Positions 15,483-23,337 of a stretch of DNA of 25,420 nt are shown piece by piece; positions within the stretch are counted from its first letter, which is position 1, and each line of letters begins with the position of its first letter. A program made the position numbers and the translations under genes. The stretch lies in NCBI GenBank assembly GCA_018623305.1, contig JAAZVR010000002.1, positions 1-25,420 on the forward strand, read 5' to 3'. Under the pieces are notes generated by a model that did not search any database, was not told the origin of the DNA, and saw nothing but the letters and a program-made list of their open reading frames with translations. The stretch comes from Thiotrichales bacterium (lineage in GTDB: Bacteria; Pseudomonadota; Gammaproteobacteria; JAAZVR01).

Positions 15483-16061
15483 TTACACCGATGCGCGAGT
15501 ATGCAAGACATTCATTGCGGCATCTAATTGATCTTTAACCACTTCTGGCATCACTCGACAGGCTTCATCAATCGCATTATCAATGTTCTGGCGATCCATT
15601 TTCGAAGGTTTAGCAAGCACATAATTCGACACTTGGTTTCGATCACCTGGGTGGTCAATTCCCAAACGCAAGCGTAAAAAGTTTTTACCACCCATCGCTT
15701 TAATCGTATCTCGCAAGCCATTATGCCCGCCATGCCCACCATCACGCTTCAATCGTGCAACACCTGGCACCATATCCAATTCATCATGCGCAACCAAAAT
15801 CTCATCAATTTTGATTTTGTAGAATTTTGCCAACGCCGAAATCGACTGACCACTGCGATTCATAAAAGTTGACGGCTTCAATAACCAAACCGTTTCTCCT
15901 GCCAAAGATATCTTACAAGCCTGCCCAAAAAATTTACTGTCTGTTTTAAAGGACTCGCCCGCTTGACGAGCCAATTCATCCACAAACCAAAAACCTGCGT
16001 TATGACGTGTATCGTCGTACTCAGCCCCTGGATTCCCAAGGCCTACAATTAACTTAATCAT
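15483..16061 (-). CDS. pth: peptidyl-tRNA hydrolase
   Basis: Recycles peptidyl-tRNAs that drop off the ribosome by cutting the ester bond. The 192 residues match bacterial Pth. It begins MIKLIVGLGNPGAEYDDTRH with the catalytic histidine in TRHNAGFWFVDELA. The conserved asparagine is in FMNRSGQS, and the catalytic aspartate pair in AHDELD. GGHGGHNGLRD and RLGIDHPG are further family signatures. A GAGGGA ribosome site precedes the ATG. The gene follows rplY across an intrinsic terminator, so readthrough or attenuation may set its level. Confidence 0.97.
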   Translation of the reverse strand: MIKLIVGLGNPGAEYDDTRHNAGFWFVDELARQAGESFKTDSKFFGQACKISLAGETVWLLKPSTFMNRSGQSISALAKFYKIKIDEILVAHDELDMVPGVARLKRDGGHGGHNGLRDTIKAMGGKNFLRLRLGIDHPGDRNQVSNYVLAKPSKMDRQNIDNAIDEACRVMPEVVKDQLDAAMNVLHTRASV

Positions 16062-16073
16062 ATTTCCCTCAAC

Positions 16074-16102
16074 AAAAAAGGGATGGTAAAACCATCCCCT
16101 TT
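16074..16102 (-). terminator. intrinsic terminator between rplY and pth
   Basis: On the minus strand GGGATGGT/ACCATCCC pairs over a 3-base loop, extended by AAAG/CTTT with one unpaired base, and runs into TTTTTTG. It lies after the rplY stop and ends only about 13 bases before the pth start codon. Confidence 0.8.
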
Positions 16103-16139
16103 CAACTCTAATTCACATTCGAGCAATGCTCGGCTGGAA

Positions 16140-16724
16140 TTAACGTGCTTTACGTGCTTTAGTCACCATCACGATACCGTGGTCATGGTCAGAACCACGC
16201 GCCAAAGCTGTCAATTCAACACCTTCTGGCAATGCGATGTGAGACATACGCTTAGACTGTTGGTTAACCATGTCACCACAGTCAACGTCGATTGATACAG
16301 GCAAGTTTTTAGCTGCACAACGAACTTCAACTTCAGTCATCAATGGAACTGTTACACCACCCAATTTTGAACCTGGGTTTGTGTCTGTGTTCAAGAAGTT
16401 CAAAGGAACTGATTTAACAATCATTGTGTCGTCAGTAACACGTTGCAAATCCATGTGCATTACAAGGTTTTTGAACGGGTGACGTTGAAGATCTTTGATT
16501 ACAACATTTTCAGTTGTGCCATCAACATCCAAAGCAACAACGCTTGAGAAGATGTCTTGGTTACCAATCATGTTCCAAAAAGTATTGTGCTCAACAGCGA
16601 TAGACTGAGCATCTTTATCAGCACCGTATACAACTGCAGGGAATTGACCCGCGTGACGTAGGCGGCGGCTCGCACCTTTACCTTCATCAGAACGCGCAGT
16701 TGCATTAATCGTAAAGTTTGTCAT
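16140..16724 (-). CDS. rplY: 50S ribosomal protein L25 / general stress protein Ctc
   Basis: Large-subunit protein that binds 5S rRNA. The 194 residues make this the long two-domain Ctc/TL5 form rather than the ~95-residue E. coli form. The N-terminal L25 domain has ARSDEGKGASRRLRHAGQ, PAVVYGADKDAQSIAVEH, and VIKDLQRHPFKNLVMHMDLQ. The C-terminal beta domain starts VPLNFLNTDTNPGSK. The start at 16724 is preceded by GGAGA 7-8 bases upstream. The frame stays open 58 codons further upstream but that part runs through the prs terminator hairpin and is not coding. Confidence 0.96.
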   Translation of the reverse strand: MTNFTINATARSDEGKGASRRLRHAGQFPAVVYGADKDAQSIAVEHNTFWNMIGNQDIFSSVVALDVDGTTENVVIKDLQRHPFKNLVMHMDLQRVTDDTMIVKSVPLNFLNTDTNPGSKLGGVTVPLMTEVEVRCAAKNLPVSIDVDCGDMVNQQSKRMSHIALPEGVELTALARGSDHDHGIVMVTKARKAR

Positions 16725-16748
16725 GGGATTTCTCCAATATATAAATAT

Positions 16749-16783
16749 AAAAAAAACTGCTTGTTCGCGACCAAACAAGCAGT
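16749..16783 (-). terminator. intrinsic terminator between prs and rplY
   Basis: On the minus strand a perfect 10-bp stem ACTGCTTGTT/AACAAGCAGT with an 8-base loop runs into eight T residues. It lies between the prs stop and the rplY start, about 25 bases before rplY, leaving little room for a separate rplY promoter. This suggests partial readthrough or a promoter overlapping the hairpin. Confidence 0.88.
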
Positions 16784-16812
16784 CCTGGTATTCAGGAAGC
16801 GGGATTATACCC

Positions 16813-17769
16813 TTAAACTTTGTCCTGGTAAACCACGCTGACGGATTCTTCTTCGTGAATTCGACGAATTGACTCACCCAACATGTCACCAATGCCAATC
16901 ACACGTACGCGATCGCACTCTTTGGCTTCAGGTGAAAGAGGAATCGTATCTGTCACAACCAACTCATCCAATACAGAGTTGTTTAAGTTTTCAACAGCAG
17001 GGCCTGATAAAACAGGGTGAGTACAATACGCCACTACGCGTTTCGCACCGCGCTCTTTTAGAGCGGCTGCTGCTTTACATAAAGTGCCTGCCGTATCGAC
17101 CATATCATCAACAATAATACAATCTCGACCTTCAACATCACCAATGATATTCATCACTTGGGCAACATTGGCTTTCGGACGACGTTTGTCGATGATCGCC
17201 AATTCAGCATTCAAGTTTTTCGCCAAAGCTCGAGCTCGAACAACACCACCCACATCAGGCGATACAACAACAGCTTCTGGCATAGAGTTTTCAATATCAT
17301 CGATAAACAAAGGTGAAGCATAGATATTATCGACTGGAATATCGAAGAAACCTTGAATTTGATCGGCGTGTAAATCAACCGTCAGTACACGATCTGCACC
17401 GGCAACAGTAATCATATTAGCTGCTAGTTTGGCAGTAATCGCAACACGTGCTGAGCGTGGACGACGGTCTTGGCGAGCGTAACCAAAATAAGGCACGACC
17501 GCAGTAATTCGTTTAGCAGATGCTCGACGCAATGCGTCAATCATGACTAATAATTCCATTAGATTAGCAGCTGGCTGTGGAGCACACGTCGGTTGAACAA
17601 CATAAACATCTGAACCACGAACGGATTCAAGAATCTCAGTCATTACTTCGCCGTCTGAAAAACGACCAACAATGGCTTTACCAAGAGAAATATTAAGCGC
17701 TTCTGCGACTTTTTCAGCTAGAGCGATATTTGCATTACCCGCAAACACCGAGACTTTGAATTTTGACAT
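16813..17769 (-). CDS. prs: ribose-phosphate pyrophosphokinase (PRPP synthetase)
   Basis: Makes PRPP from ribose-5-phosphate and ATP for purine, pyrimidine, histidine, tryptophan and NAD synthesis. The 318 residues are close to E. coli Prs (315). FAGNANIALAEKVA and GRFSDGEV form the N terminus. YVVQPTCAPQPAANLMELLVMIDA, YFGYARQDRRPRSARVAI and TVDLHADQIQGFFDIPVDN are class I signatures, and the PRPP-binding loop reads VDDMVDTAGTL. AGGACAGG precedes the ATG. It lies 35 bases downstream of tRNA-Gln and is probably co-transcribed with it. Confidence 0.97.
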   Translation of the reverse strand: MSKFKVSVFAGNANIALAEKVAEALNISLGKAIVGRFSDGEVMTEILESVRGSDVYVVQPTCAPQPAANLMELLVMIDALRRASAKRITAVVPYFGYARQDRRPRSARVAITAKLAANMITVAGADRVLTVDLHADQIQGFFDIPVDNIYASPLFIDDIENSMPEAVVVSPDVGGVVRARALAKNLNAELAIIDKRRPKANVAQVMNIIGDVEGRDCIIVDDMVDTAGTLCKAAAALKERGAKRVVAYCTHPVLSGPAVENLNNSVLDELVVTDTIPLSPEAKECDRVRVIGIGDMLGESIRRIHEEESVSVVYQDKV

Positions 17770-17804
17770 TTTGCCTGTCCTAGTTACGGATCAGAAAAAA
17801 AAGA

Positions 17805-17879
17805 TGGCTGGCCTGGAAGGATTCGAACCTTCGCATGACGGGATCAAAACCCGCTGCCTTACCGCTTGGCTACAGGCCA
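17805..17879 (-). tRNA. tRNA-Gln(TTG)
   Basis: A 75-nt tRNA: acceptor TGGCCTG paired with CAGGCCA, discriminator G, encoded CCA. The D arm is AGCCAAGCGGTAAGGC. The anticodon stem GCGGG/CCCGT holds the loop TTTTGAT (anticodon TTG), and the T arm is GAAGGTTCGAATCCTTC. The acceptor starting with T and the D-arm sequence match bacterial glutamine tRNAs. A tRNA-Gln just before prs is a common gammaproteobacterial arrangement. Confidence 0.96.
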
Positions 17880-17892
17880 ACTTCAGGTGCGT

Positions 17893-17920
17893 ATTATGGT
17901 CATATCCCGAACTAAGTCAA
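17893..17920 (-). promoter_or_regulatory. sigma-70 promoter of tRNA-Gln (and probably prs)
   Basis: On the minus strand TTGACT (17915-17920) and CATAAT (17893-17898) are 16 bases apart, each one mismatch from consensus. They are followed by ACGCACC before the tRNA 5' end at 17879. The promoter lies just after the TPR lipoprotein stop. Confidence 0.8.
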
Positions 17921-17928
17921 CACTAATT

Positions 17929-19014
17929 TTATTTTTTTTCTAAACCAATAATTCTGTCACGTTCTTTGAGCCATTTAGGATGGTCTGCAAAGTCTTTGTT
18001 TAATCGCTCAACCAACTCATTGGCCAGAGCCCCCTTATTTGTTACATGATAAAGCTCTGCAAGATGAATCGCAATTTCTACATCAAATTTTTCATTCAAC
18101 GCCGCTTTTAAATACTGCTCTGCTCGCTCATAGTCGCCCTTTTTGTATTGCAACCAACCGTAGCTGTCTTGAATATGAAACTCTTTAGAAAGCGACAACG
18201 CCTTTTCTAACAAAACCTCGGCTTTGTCTAAATTCTTGTTTTGTTCGACGTAGAGATAACCCAAAGCATTTAATGCCTCAGGGTTTTCAGAATCTACCTC
18301 AACGACTTCAACCAAATAGTTCTCAGCCTGCTCATATTCTTCTAGGCTCATCAACCACATAGACAATACAGTTTTGGCTTCGATATCCGCATGGACTTCT
18401 ACAAAAGCACTCATCATCATCGCGGGGCGCTGATACCCCTCCGACTCGATCAAAAGTCGACTGTAAACAATAGTGTATGCGTACCAATAATCTCGAAATG
18501 TATCATCGTCTTTAAAAAGCTTGGACAAGCGCATCATGGTATGCCAAACGCGATCACGATCGGGTAGACGAGAAATCCAACCCAGCAATCGCTCTTTTTC
18601 TTCAACACTCGATTTTTCATCAAAATAAGATTTTGCGTAATCAGCCATAGCATCGTGATCTTGCGCATAAATAGACAACAACAAGCCAATGCGATCGCGT
18701 TGTTGAGTTTCTTGCTCAGTCAACTCAAACTCACTCCACAATGCGTGCGCTTTTTGAGTCAACTCCATATCCCTGGCACTGAGAGCATTATCCATCGCCA
18801 ATTTTGCCAAGCGTTTGTCCTTGTAGCGCTCTGCCTCTCGAAAATACCATTGTGCGGCACCATGATACTCGCCTTTAGCAAAATAACTTTCAGCTAACAA
18901 AACACCATATACGCCTTCCGCGATAGGTGGAACATCTGACTTCACCGGAGCAGAAACACAACCTGTCGCACTGACCATCAACCCGAATAAAACGATTAGA
19001 CTTTTCATGTTCAT
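17929..19014 (-). CDS. tetratricopeptide-repeat lipoprotein
   Basis: A 361-residue predicted lipoprotein. Its hydrophobic signal (LIVLFGLMVSATGC) places the acylated cysteine at residue 19, although alanine at -3 is less usual than leucine. The rest is helical. An early repeat-like pair covers AESYFAKGEYHGAAQWYFREA. Clear TPR units near residues 215-320 include AENYLVEVVEVDSENPEALN, ALGYLYVEQNKNLDKAEVLL, DSYGWLQYKKGDYERAEQYL and HLAELYHVTNKGALANELVE. Such a gene divergent from hemA is common in gammaproteobacteria, usually followed by lolB and ispE; here those are missing and tRNA-Gln follows. The specific role is unknown; TPR proteins scaffold complexes. Start choices are 19014 or two codons later. 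Confidence 0.85.
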   Translation of the reverse strand: MNMKSLIVLFGLMVSATGCVSAPVKSDVPPIAEGVYGVLLAESYFAKGEYHGAAQWYFREAERYKDKRLAKLAMDNALSARDMELTQKAHALWSEFELTEQETQQRDRIGLLLSIYAQDHDAMADYAKSYFDEKSSVEEKERLLGWISRLPDRDRVWHTMMRLSKLFKDDDTFRDYWYAYTIVYSRLLIESEGYQRPAMMMSAFVEVHADIEAKTVLSMWLMSLEEYEQAENYLVEVVEVDSENPEALNALGYLYVEQNKNLDKAEVLLEKALSLSKEFHIQDSYGWLQYKKGDYERAEQYLKAALNEKFDVEIAIHLAELYHVTNKGALANELVERLNKDFADHPKWLKERDRIIGLEKK

Positions 19015-19100
19015 ATTGAATTTTCACACCATATCTTGCAGAATTCACCGACTACTGCTTTATTGCAGATTATAACCCGATAGGACACAGGATAACATTT

Positions 19101-20369
19101 ATGAGCTTACTGGCTTTGGGCATCAACCATGAAAGCGCACCTGTTGCAGTGCGAGAAAAAGTGGTTTTTGACACAACCAACACCCAGCAAGCCTTGCAGA
19201 ATCTATTATCCATTAAAGCGGTGAAAGAAGCGGCGGTATTATCCACTTGCAACCGAACTGAGATTTATTGCAGAACAGAAGATGATGACGTTCAGACAAT
19301 CATCGATTGGTTGCACCAGTATTACAATCTAAGCCCTAACGAAATCACACCCTATCTTTACACACATTCAAATCGTGACGCCATCGTTCACATGATGTGT
19401 GTTGCCAGTGGCTTAAACTCGCTCATTTTGGGTGAGCCTCAAATCCTTGGCCAAATGAAAGACGCACATAGTAACGCGGTCAATGCCAATACGCTTGACC
19501 GCGTTTTGACTCGATTATTTCAGCATATTTTTAAAACGGCCAAGCAAGTTAGAACCGATACTTCTATCGGCTCTAGTCCGGTCTCGGTCGCTTTCGCTGC
19601 TGTTGCTCTCGCCAAGAAAATCTTTGGTGATTTGAGCGAGCAAACGGCCTTAATGATTGGTGCAGGACAAACGATTGAACTTGCCTCTCGACACTTAAAT
19701 GAGGCTGGCATCAAAAACATAATCGTTGCCAACAGAACTGTGGGCAAAGCACATGAGCTAGCTGATTTATTCCAAGGCTACGCCATCACGCTAGAGGATT
19801 TACCCAAACATCTGAATGAAGCTGATATTGTCATATCATCGACGGCCAGCCCAATCCCTGTCTTGGGACAAGGGACTGTGCAGACCGCACTTAAAAAGCG
19901 AAAAAACAAACCCATGTTTATGGTTGATATCGCGGTCCCTAGAGACATTGAAGAAGAAGTTTCTGAACTCGATGATGTGTACTTATACACCGTTGATGAT
20001 TTACAAGAAATCATTCAAGAAAACCAAAAATCTAGAGAAAACGCAGCTGAAGAAGCGCGCGAGATCATCGAACAACAAGCAGATGATTTCCTGTTATGGC
20101 TCAATTCATTAGATGTAAACCCTCTGATTCATCAACTGCGTCAACGTTGTATGAACACTAAAGAGGAAGCACTAGAAAAAGCCCGCAAACAAATCAACAA
20201 TGGTGACGACCCTCTGAATGTCATCGAAACTTTAGCGAACCAATTGACCAACAAATTGATTCACACTCCGAGCGCGGAGTTGCGCCATGCGGGTGAGCAC
20301 GGGCAAAGTGAAATTATTGATGCCGCAAAAGTGCTGTTCAAGCTCCCATCAAACTCAGGTAAATCATGA
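19101..20369 (+). CDS. hemA: glutamyl-tRNA reductase
   Basis: First committed enzyme of C5-pathway tetrapyrrole synthesis: reduces glutamyl-tRNA to glutamate-1-semialdehyde with NADPH. The 422 residues are typical. It starts MSLLALGINHESAPVAVREK. The catalytic cysteine lies in LSTCNRTEIY (Cys 50), GLNSLILGEPQILGQ is the family signature, MIGAGQTIELASRHL is the NADPH site, and a C-terminal dimerisation helix region follows. AGGA lies about 9 bases before the ATG. The gene is divergent from the TPR lipoprotein with an 86-base gap. It overlaps prfA by four bases (ATGA), the widespread hemA-prfA arrangement. Tetrapyrrole supply also feeds the cobalamin island. Confidence 0.97.
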   Translation: MSLLALGINHESAPVAVREKVVFDTTNTQQALQNLLSIKAVKEAAVLSTCNRTEIYCRTEDDDVQTIIDWLHQYYNLSPNEITPYLYTHSNRDAIVHMMCVASGLNSLILGEPQILGQMKDAHSNAVNANTLDRVLTRLFQHIFKTAKQVRTDTSIGSSPVSVAFAAVALAKKIFGDLSEQTALMIGAGQTIELASRHLNEAGIKNIIVANRTVGKAHELADLFQGYAITLEDLPKHLNEADIVISSTASPIPVLGQGTVQTALKKRKNKPMFMVDIAVPRDIEEEVSELDDVYLYTVDDLQEIIQENQKSRENAAEEAREIIEQQADDFLLWLNSLDVNPLIHQLRQRCMNTKEEALEKARKQINNGDDPLNVIETLANQLTNKLIHTPSAELRHAGEHGQSEIIDAAKVLFKLPSNSGKS

Positions 20370-21448
20370 AAGAATCTTTACGTCTCAAACTCCAGTCTCG
20401 TGCAGAGCGACTGGAGGAACTCAACCATCTATTGTCTGATCCTGAAATCATCAGCGATCAAAGCCAATTCCGAAAACTCTCTCAAGAGCACGCTGAACTA
20501 ACGCCGATCATTGAGACGTTTGAGGCCTTTGAGCAAGCAGAATCCGATAAAGAAACGGCACAAGAAATGATGGGTGAATCCGACCCAGAATTACAAGAAA
20601 TGGCCAAAGAAGAATTCAAAGAAGCTCAGGAACGCATTGATGCCATGCAAGCTGAACTCGATGTTTTGCTGTTGCCGAAAGACCCACACGATGACAACAA
20701 TATTTTCTTGGAAATTCGTGCCGGCACTGGCGGCGATGAAGCAGCCATTTTCTCAGGTGATTTATACCGAATGTACAGTCGCTACGCCGAAACGCAAGGC
20801 TGGCAAGTAGAAGTTATGAACACCAATGAAGGCGAGCACGGCGGTTACAAAGAAATCATCACTCGCATTGTTGGGCACGGCGCATATTCTAAACTGAAGT
20901 TTGAATCTGGCGCACATCGTGTCCAACGCGTGCCTGAAACTGAATCTCAAGGTCGAATTCACACATCAGCGTGTACGGTTGCTGTTATGCCTGAGCCGGA
21001 TGAAGCAGAAGAAATTACGCTCAATCCTGCGGATTTAAGAATCGACACCTTCCGCGCGTCAGGCGCAGGCGGTCAGCACGTCAACAAAACCGATTCCGCG
21101 ATTCGTATTACTCACTTACCAACAGGAACAGTGGTCGAATGTCAGGATGAACGCTCTCAGCATAAAAACCGAGCTCGAGCTCTATCCGTTTTACAAGCAC
21201 GCTTGATGGATGCACAAATCCAAGCGGCTGAAAAAGAAGTCTCTGAACAACGACGCAACTTAGTGGGCTCAGGAGATCGATCTGAACGAATCAGAACTTA
21301 TAATTACCCTCAAGGACGAGTGACTGACCATCGAATCAACCTTACCGTCTACAAACTTGAGCAAGTCATGTCGGGAGAGCTAAACCTAATTGTTGACCCG
21401 TTGACACAAGAACACCAAGCAGACCTTCTGGCTGCTAGCGAAGACTGA
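20366..21448 (+). CDS. prfA: peptide chain release factor 1
   Basis: Recognises UAA and UAG and triggers peptide release. The 360 residues match the family. The N-terminal helical domain is followed by EIRAGTGGDEAAIF. The tripeptide anticodon motif PxT reads PET in HRVQRVPETESQGRIHTSA. The catalytic GGQ is in RASGAGGQHVNKTDSAIR, which also carries the glutamine methylated by PrmC. PrmC is encoded two genes downstream. The ATG overlaps the end of hemA by four bases. Confidence 0.98.
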   Translation: MKESLRLKLQSRAERLEELNHLLSDPEIISDQSQFRKLSQEHAELTPIIETFEAFEQAESDKETAQEMMGESDPELQEMAKEEFKEAQERIDAMQAELDVLLLPKDPHDDNNIFLEIRAGTGGDEAAIFSGDLYRMYSRYAETQGWQVEVMNTNEGEHGGYKEIITRIVGHGAYSKLKFESGAHRVQRVPETESQGRIHTSACTVAVMPEPDEAEEITLNPADLRIDTFRASGAGGQHVNKTDSAIRITHLPTGTVVECQDERSQHKNRARALSVLQARLMDAQIQAAEKEVSEQRRNLVGSGDRSERIRTYNYPQGRVTDHRINLTVYKLEQVMSGELNLIVDPLTQEHQADLLAASED

Positions 21449-21476
21449 AAATAATAATAACGATAAAGGAGGCCTT

Positions 21477-21752
21477 ATGAGTACGATTAACATCAAACGA
21501 CAAGCCGATAAAAAACAACTCGAACAAGACGGCGTAATGGATTGGCCTATCTGGGAAAAAGAAGTATCCAACTTCCCCTGGACATATGAGAGCGATGAAC
21601 ATTGCTACATTCTGGAAGGTCGCGTGACGGTAACCCCCGATAACGCTAACTCCGTTGAAATCAAAGCGGGCGACTATGTCATTTTCCCGAAAGGCATGAG
21701 TTGCACTTGGGAGATTCACGAACCCATCCGCAAGCATTATCAGTTTTCTTGA
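21477..21752 (+). CDS. small cupin-domain protein (DUF861/Cupin_3-like)
   Basis: A 91-residue single cupin domain. The motif-1-like stretch is WTYESDEHCYILEGRVTVTP, then KAGDYVIFPKGMSCTWEIHE as motif 2, ending KHYQFS. The pattern FPWTY...E.CYILEG...AGD.V.FP.G..C.WE.. is that of the DUF861 cupins related to the ureidoglycine aminohydrolase fold. The enzymatic role of the small stand-alone versions is unknown. The usual HxH metal ligands are only partly visible (DEHCY), so metal binding is uncertain. It has an excellent ribosome site AAAGGAGG (21465-21472). It lies 28 bases after prfA and 3 bases before prmC, inside an otherwise canonical prfA-prmC pair. Confidence 0.88.
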   Translation: MSTINIKRQADKKQLEQDGVMDWPIWEKEVSNFPWTYESDEHCYILEGRVTVTPDNANSVEIKAGDYVIFPKGMSCTWEIHEPIRKHYQFS

Positions 21753-21755
21753 TTT

Positions 21756-22595
21756 ATGCGCCGAGATGCGTGGCAAACCAAAGCCACCGAACAGCTCAAT
21801 TCAATCAGTGATTCTGCAAGACTCGAAGCTGAATTACTGTTAGGTCACGTGCTCGATGTATCTCGAGCACACCTAATGGCCTATCCAGAAATTACATTAG
21901 AACATCACCAATTAACCACACTCAATCAATATCTGAATCAGCGATTAGCCGGATGTCCTATGGCCTACATTTTAGGCACACAAGACTTCTATGGACTTGA
22001 ATTCAACGTCACTCAAGACACTTTAATTCCGCGCCCAGAAACCGAGTTATTAATTGATGAAGTTTTAACGCTAACACCTGAAGAATATCAGGGTGATATT
22101 TTAGACTTAGGAACAGGTTCGGGCGCCATTGCCTGCACATTGGCACATTATCGCCCTAAATCCCAAGTGACTGCGGTTGATTTCAGCGCCTCTGCGCTAG
22201 CAGTCGCGCAACAAAACGGACACCAACTTGGGTTACCAAACCTCAGCTGGATTCAATCCGATTGGTTCGATCAAGTCACAGGGAAATTTGACTTAATTGT
22301 CAGCAACCCACCCTACATCATCGAAGACGATCCGCACCTTGAAGCGCTCGTGTATGAACCCATTTCAGCACTCACAGCACCTAAACAAGGTATGGAAGAT
22401 TTAGAAACAATCGCCACTCAGGCGCGTCAATATTTTAAGGAAACAGGCGGCTGGTTGATGATGGAACACGGCTACGACCAACAAGAAGCCTGCATCGCAT
22501 TGCTTGAAGGCCTTGGTTATACTCAGGTACAAGACATCAACGATTTAAACAACCAACCGCGTTTGATTAAAGGATTTTGGAATGGCCATCAGTGA
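21756..22595 (+). CDS. prmC: peptide chain release factor N(5)-glutamine methyltransferase
   Basis: Methylates the glutamine of the GGQ motif in release factors 1 and 2 using SAM. At 279 residues it is typical of the family. An N-terminal helical recognition domain includes RLEAELLLGHVLDVSRAHL and RLAGCPMAYILGTQDFYGLE. The Rossmann methyltransferase core has TLIPRPETELL, ILDLGTGSGAIACTLA and the substrate-binding VSNPPYI. The start at 21756 is 3 bases after the cupin stop, and the 3' end overlaps moeB by 14 bases. Also called hemK. Confidence 0.96.
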   Translation: MRRDAWQTKATEQLNSISDSARLEAELLLGHVLDVSRAHLMAYPEITLEHHQLTTLNQYLNQRLAGCPMAYILGTQDFYGLEFNVTQDTLIPRPETELLIDEVLTLTPEEYQGDILDLGTGSGAIACTLAHYRPKSQVTAVDFSASALAVAQQNGHQLGLPNLSWIQSDWFDQVTGKFDLIVSNPPYIIEDDPHLEALVYEPISALTAPKQGMEDLETIATQARQYFKETGGWLMMEHGYDQQEACIALLEGLGYTQVQDINDLNNQPRLIKGFWNGHQ

Positions 22596-23337
22596 ATTAA
22601 ACGATGAACAAATGTTGCGCTACTCGCGCCAAATCTTTATGCCACAATTGGATTATGAAGGCCAATTGAAACTCTTAAATTCAAAGGCCTTAATTATTGG
22701 CTTAGGCGGTTTAGGCTCCCCCGTTGCACTTTATTTAGCTGCTGCGGGCGTTGGTACATTAACGTTAGTTGATTTCGATAACGTTGAAGCGAGCAATTTA
22801 CAGCGTCAAATTATTCACAATGAATCACGCATAGGCCTCAACAAAGCTGAATCCGCCGCGAAAGCGATTGCCGAACTCAACCCTGAAATCCAAACGCACG
22901 TGATTTCACAGCGTTTGGAAGACGAAGAACTGTTAAACACGATTCAAGCACACGACATTGTGATTGATTGCAGTGATAACTTTGCCACTCGATTTGCTTT
23001 AAATGATGCCTGCTGGCAAGCGAAGAAACCTCTGATTTCAGGTGCTGTCATTCGCATGGAAGGCCAGCTCAGCGTTTATGATCCAAGAGAAGAAGACTCA
23101 CCTTGCTATCGCTGCTTATACAAAGATGACAGCGAACTTGAAGCAACCTGTGCAACCAACGGCGTGCTTGCGCCTGTCGTCGGTATCATGGGCAGTTTAC
23201 AAGCAACTGAAGCCATTAAAGTGCTTGTCGGTACACGCAGTCCATTGATTGGTAAACTGTTACTGGTTGACGCACAAAGTATGCAATTCAGAACCTTAAC
23301 TATCCCTCAAGATTCGAACTGCACGCATAATCATTGA
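22582..23337 (+). CDS. moeB: molybdopterin-synthase adenylyltransferase (MoeB/ThiF/HesA family)
   Basis: E1-like enzyme that adenylates the C-terminal glycine of a ubiquitin-like sulfur carrier (MoaD or ThiS). The 251 residues begin ELNDEQMLRYSRQIFMPQLD. The ATP/Rossmann loop is IIGLGGLGSPVALYLAAAGVG, then LVDFDNVEASNLQRQ, the metal-binding DCSDNFATR, and SGAVIRMEGQLSVYD. The first zinc pair is intact (CYRCLY), but the C-terminal second pair, normally CxxC, reads NCTHNH, so one cysteine is replaced by a histidine-rich end. No moaD, thiS or other cofactor genes are near, so MoeB versus ThiF cannot be settled from context. AAAGGA precedes the ATG inside prmC. Confidence 0.88.
   Translation: MAISELNDEQMLRYSRQIFMPQLDYEGQLKLLNSKALIIGLGGLGSPVALYLAAAGVGTLTLVDFDNVEASNLQRQIIHNESRIGLNKAESAAKAIAELNPEIQTHVISQRLEDEELLNTIQAHDIVIDCSDNFATRFALNDACWQAKKPLISGAVIRMEGQLSVYDPREEDSPCYRCLYKDDSELEATCATNGVLAPVVGIMGSLQATEAIKVLVGTRSPLIGKLLLVDAQSMQFRTLTIPQDSNCTHNH

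Noticed and set aside
16725..16898. 58-codon upstream extension of rplY
   Set aside because: It crosses the prs terminator and the 3' end of prs. The L25 N terminus and a GGAGA site fit the ATG at 16724.
20941..20980. Release factor 1 tripeptide anticodon reading PET instead of PAT/PVT
   Set aside because: The middle residue of PxT is variable and PET occurs in ordinary RF1 proteins, so this does not indicate altered stop-codon use.
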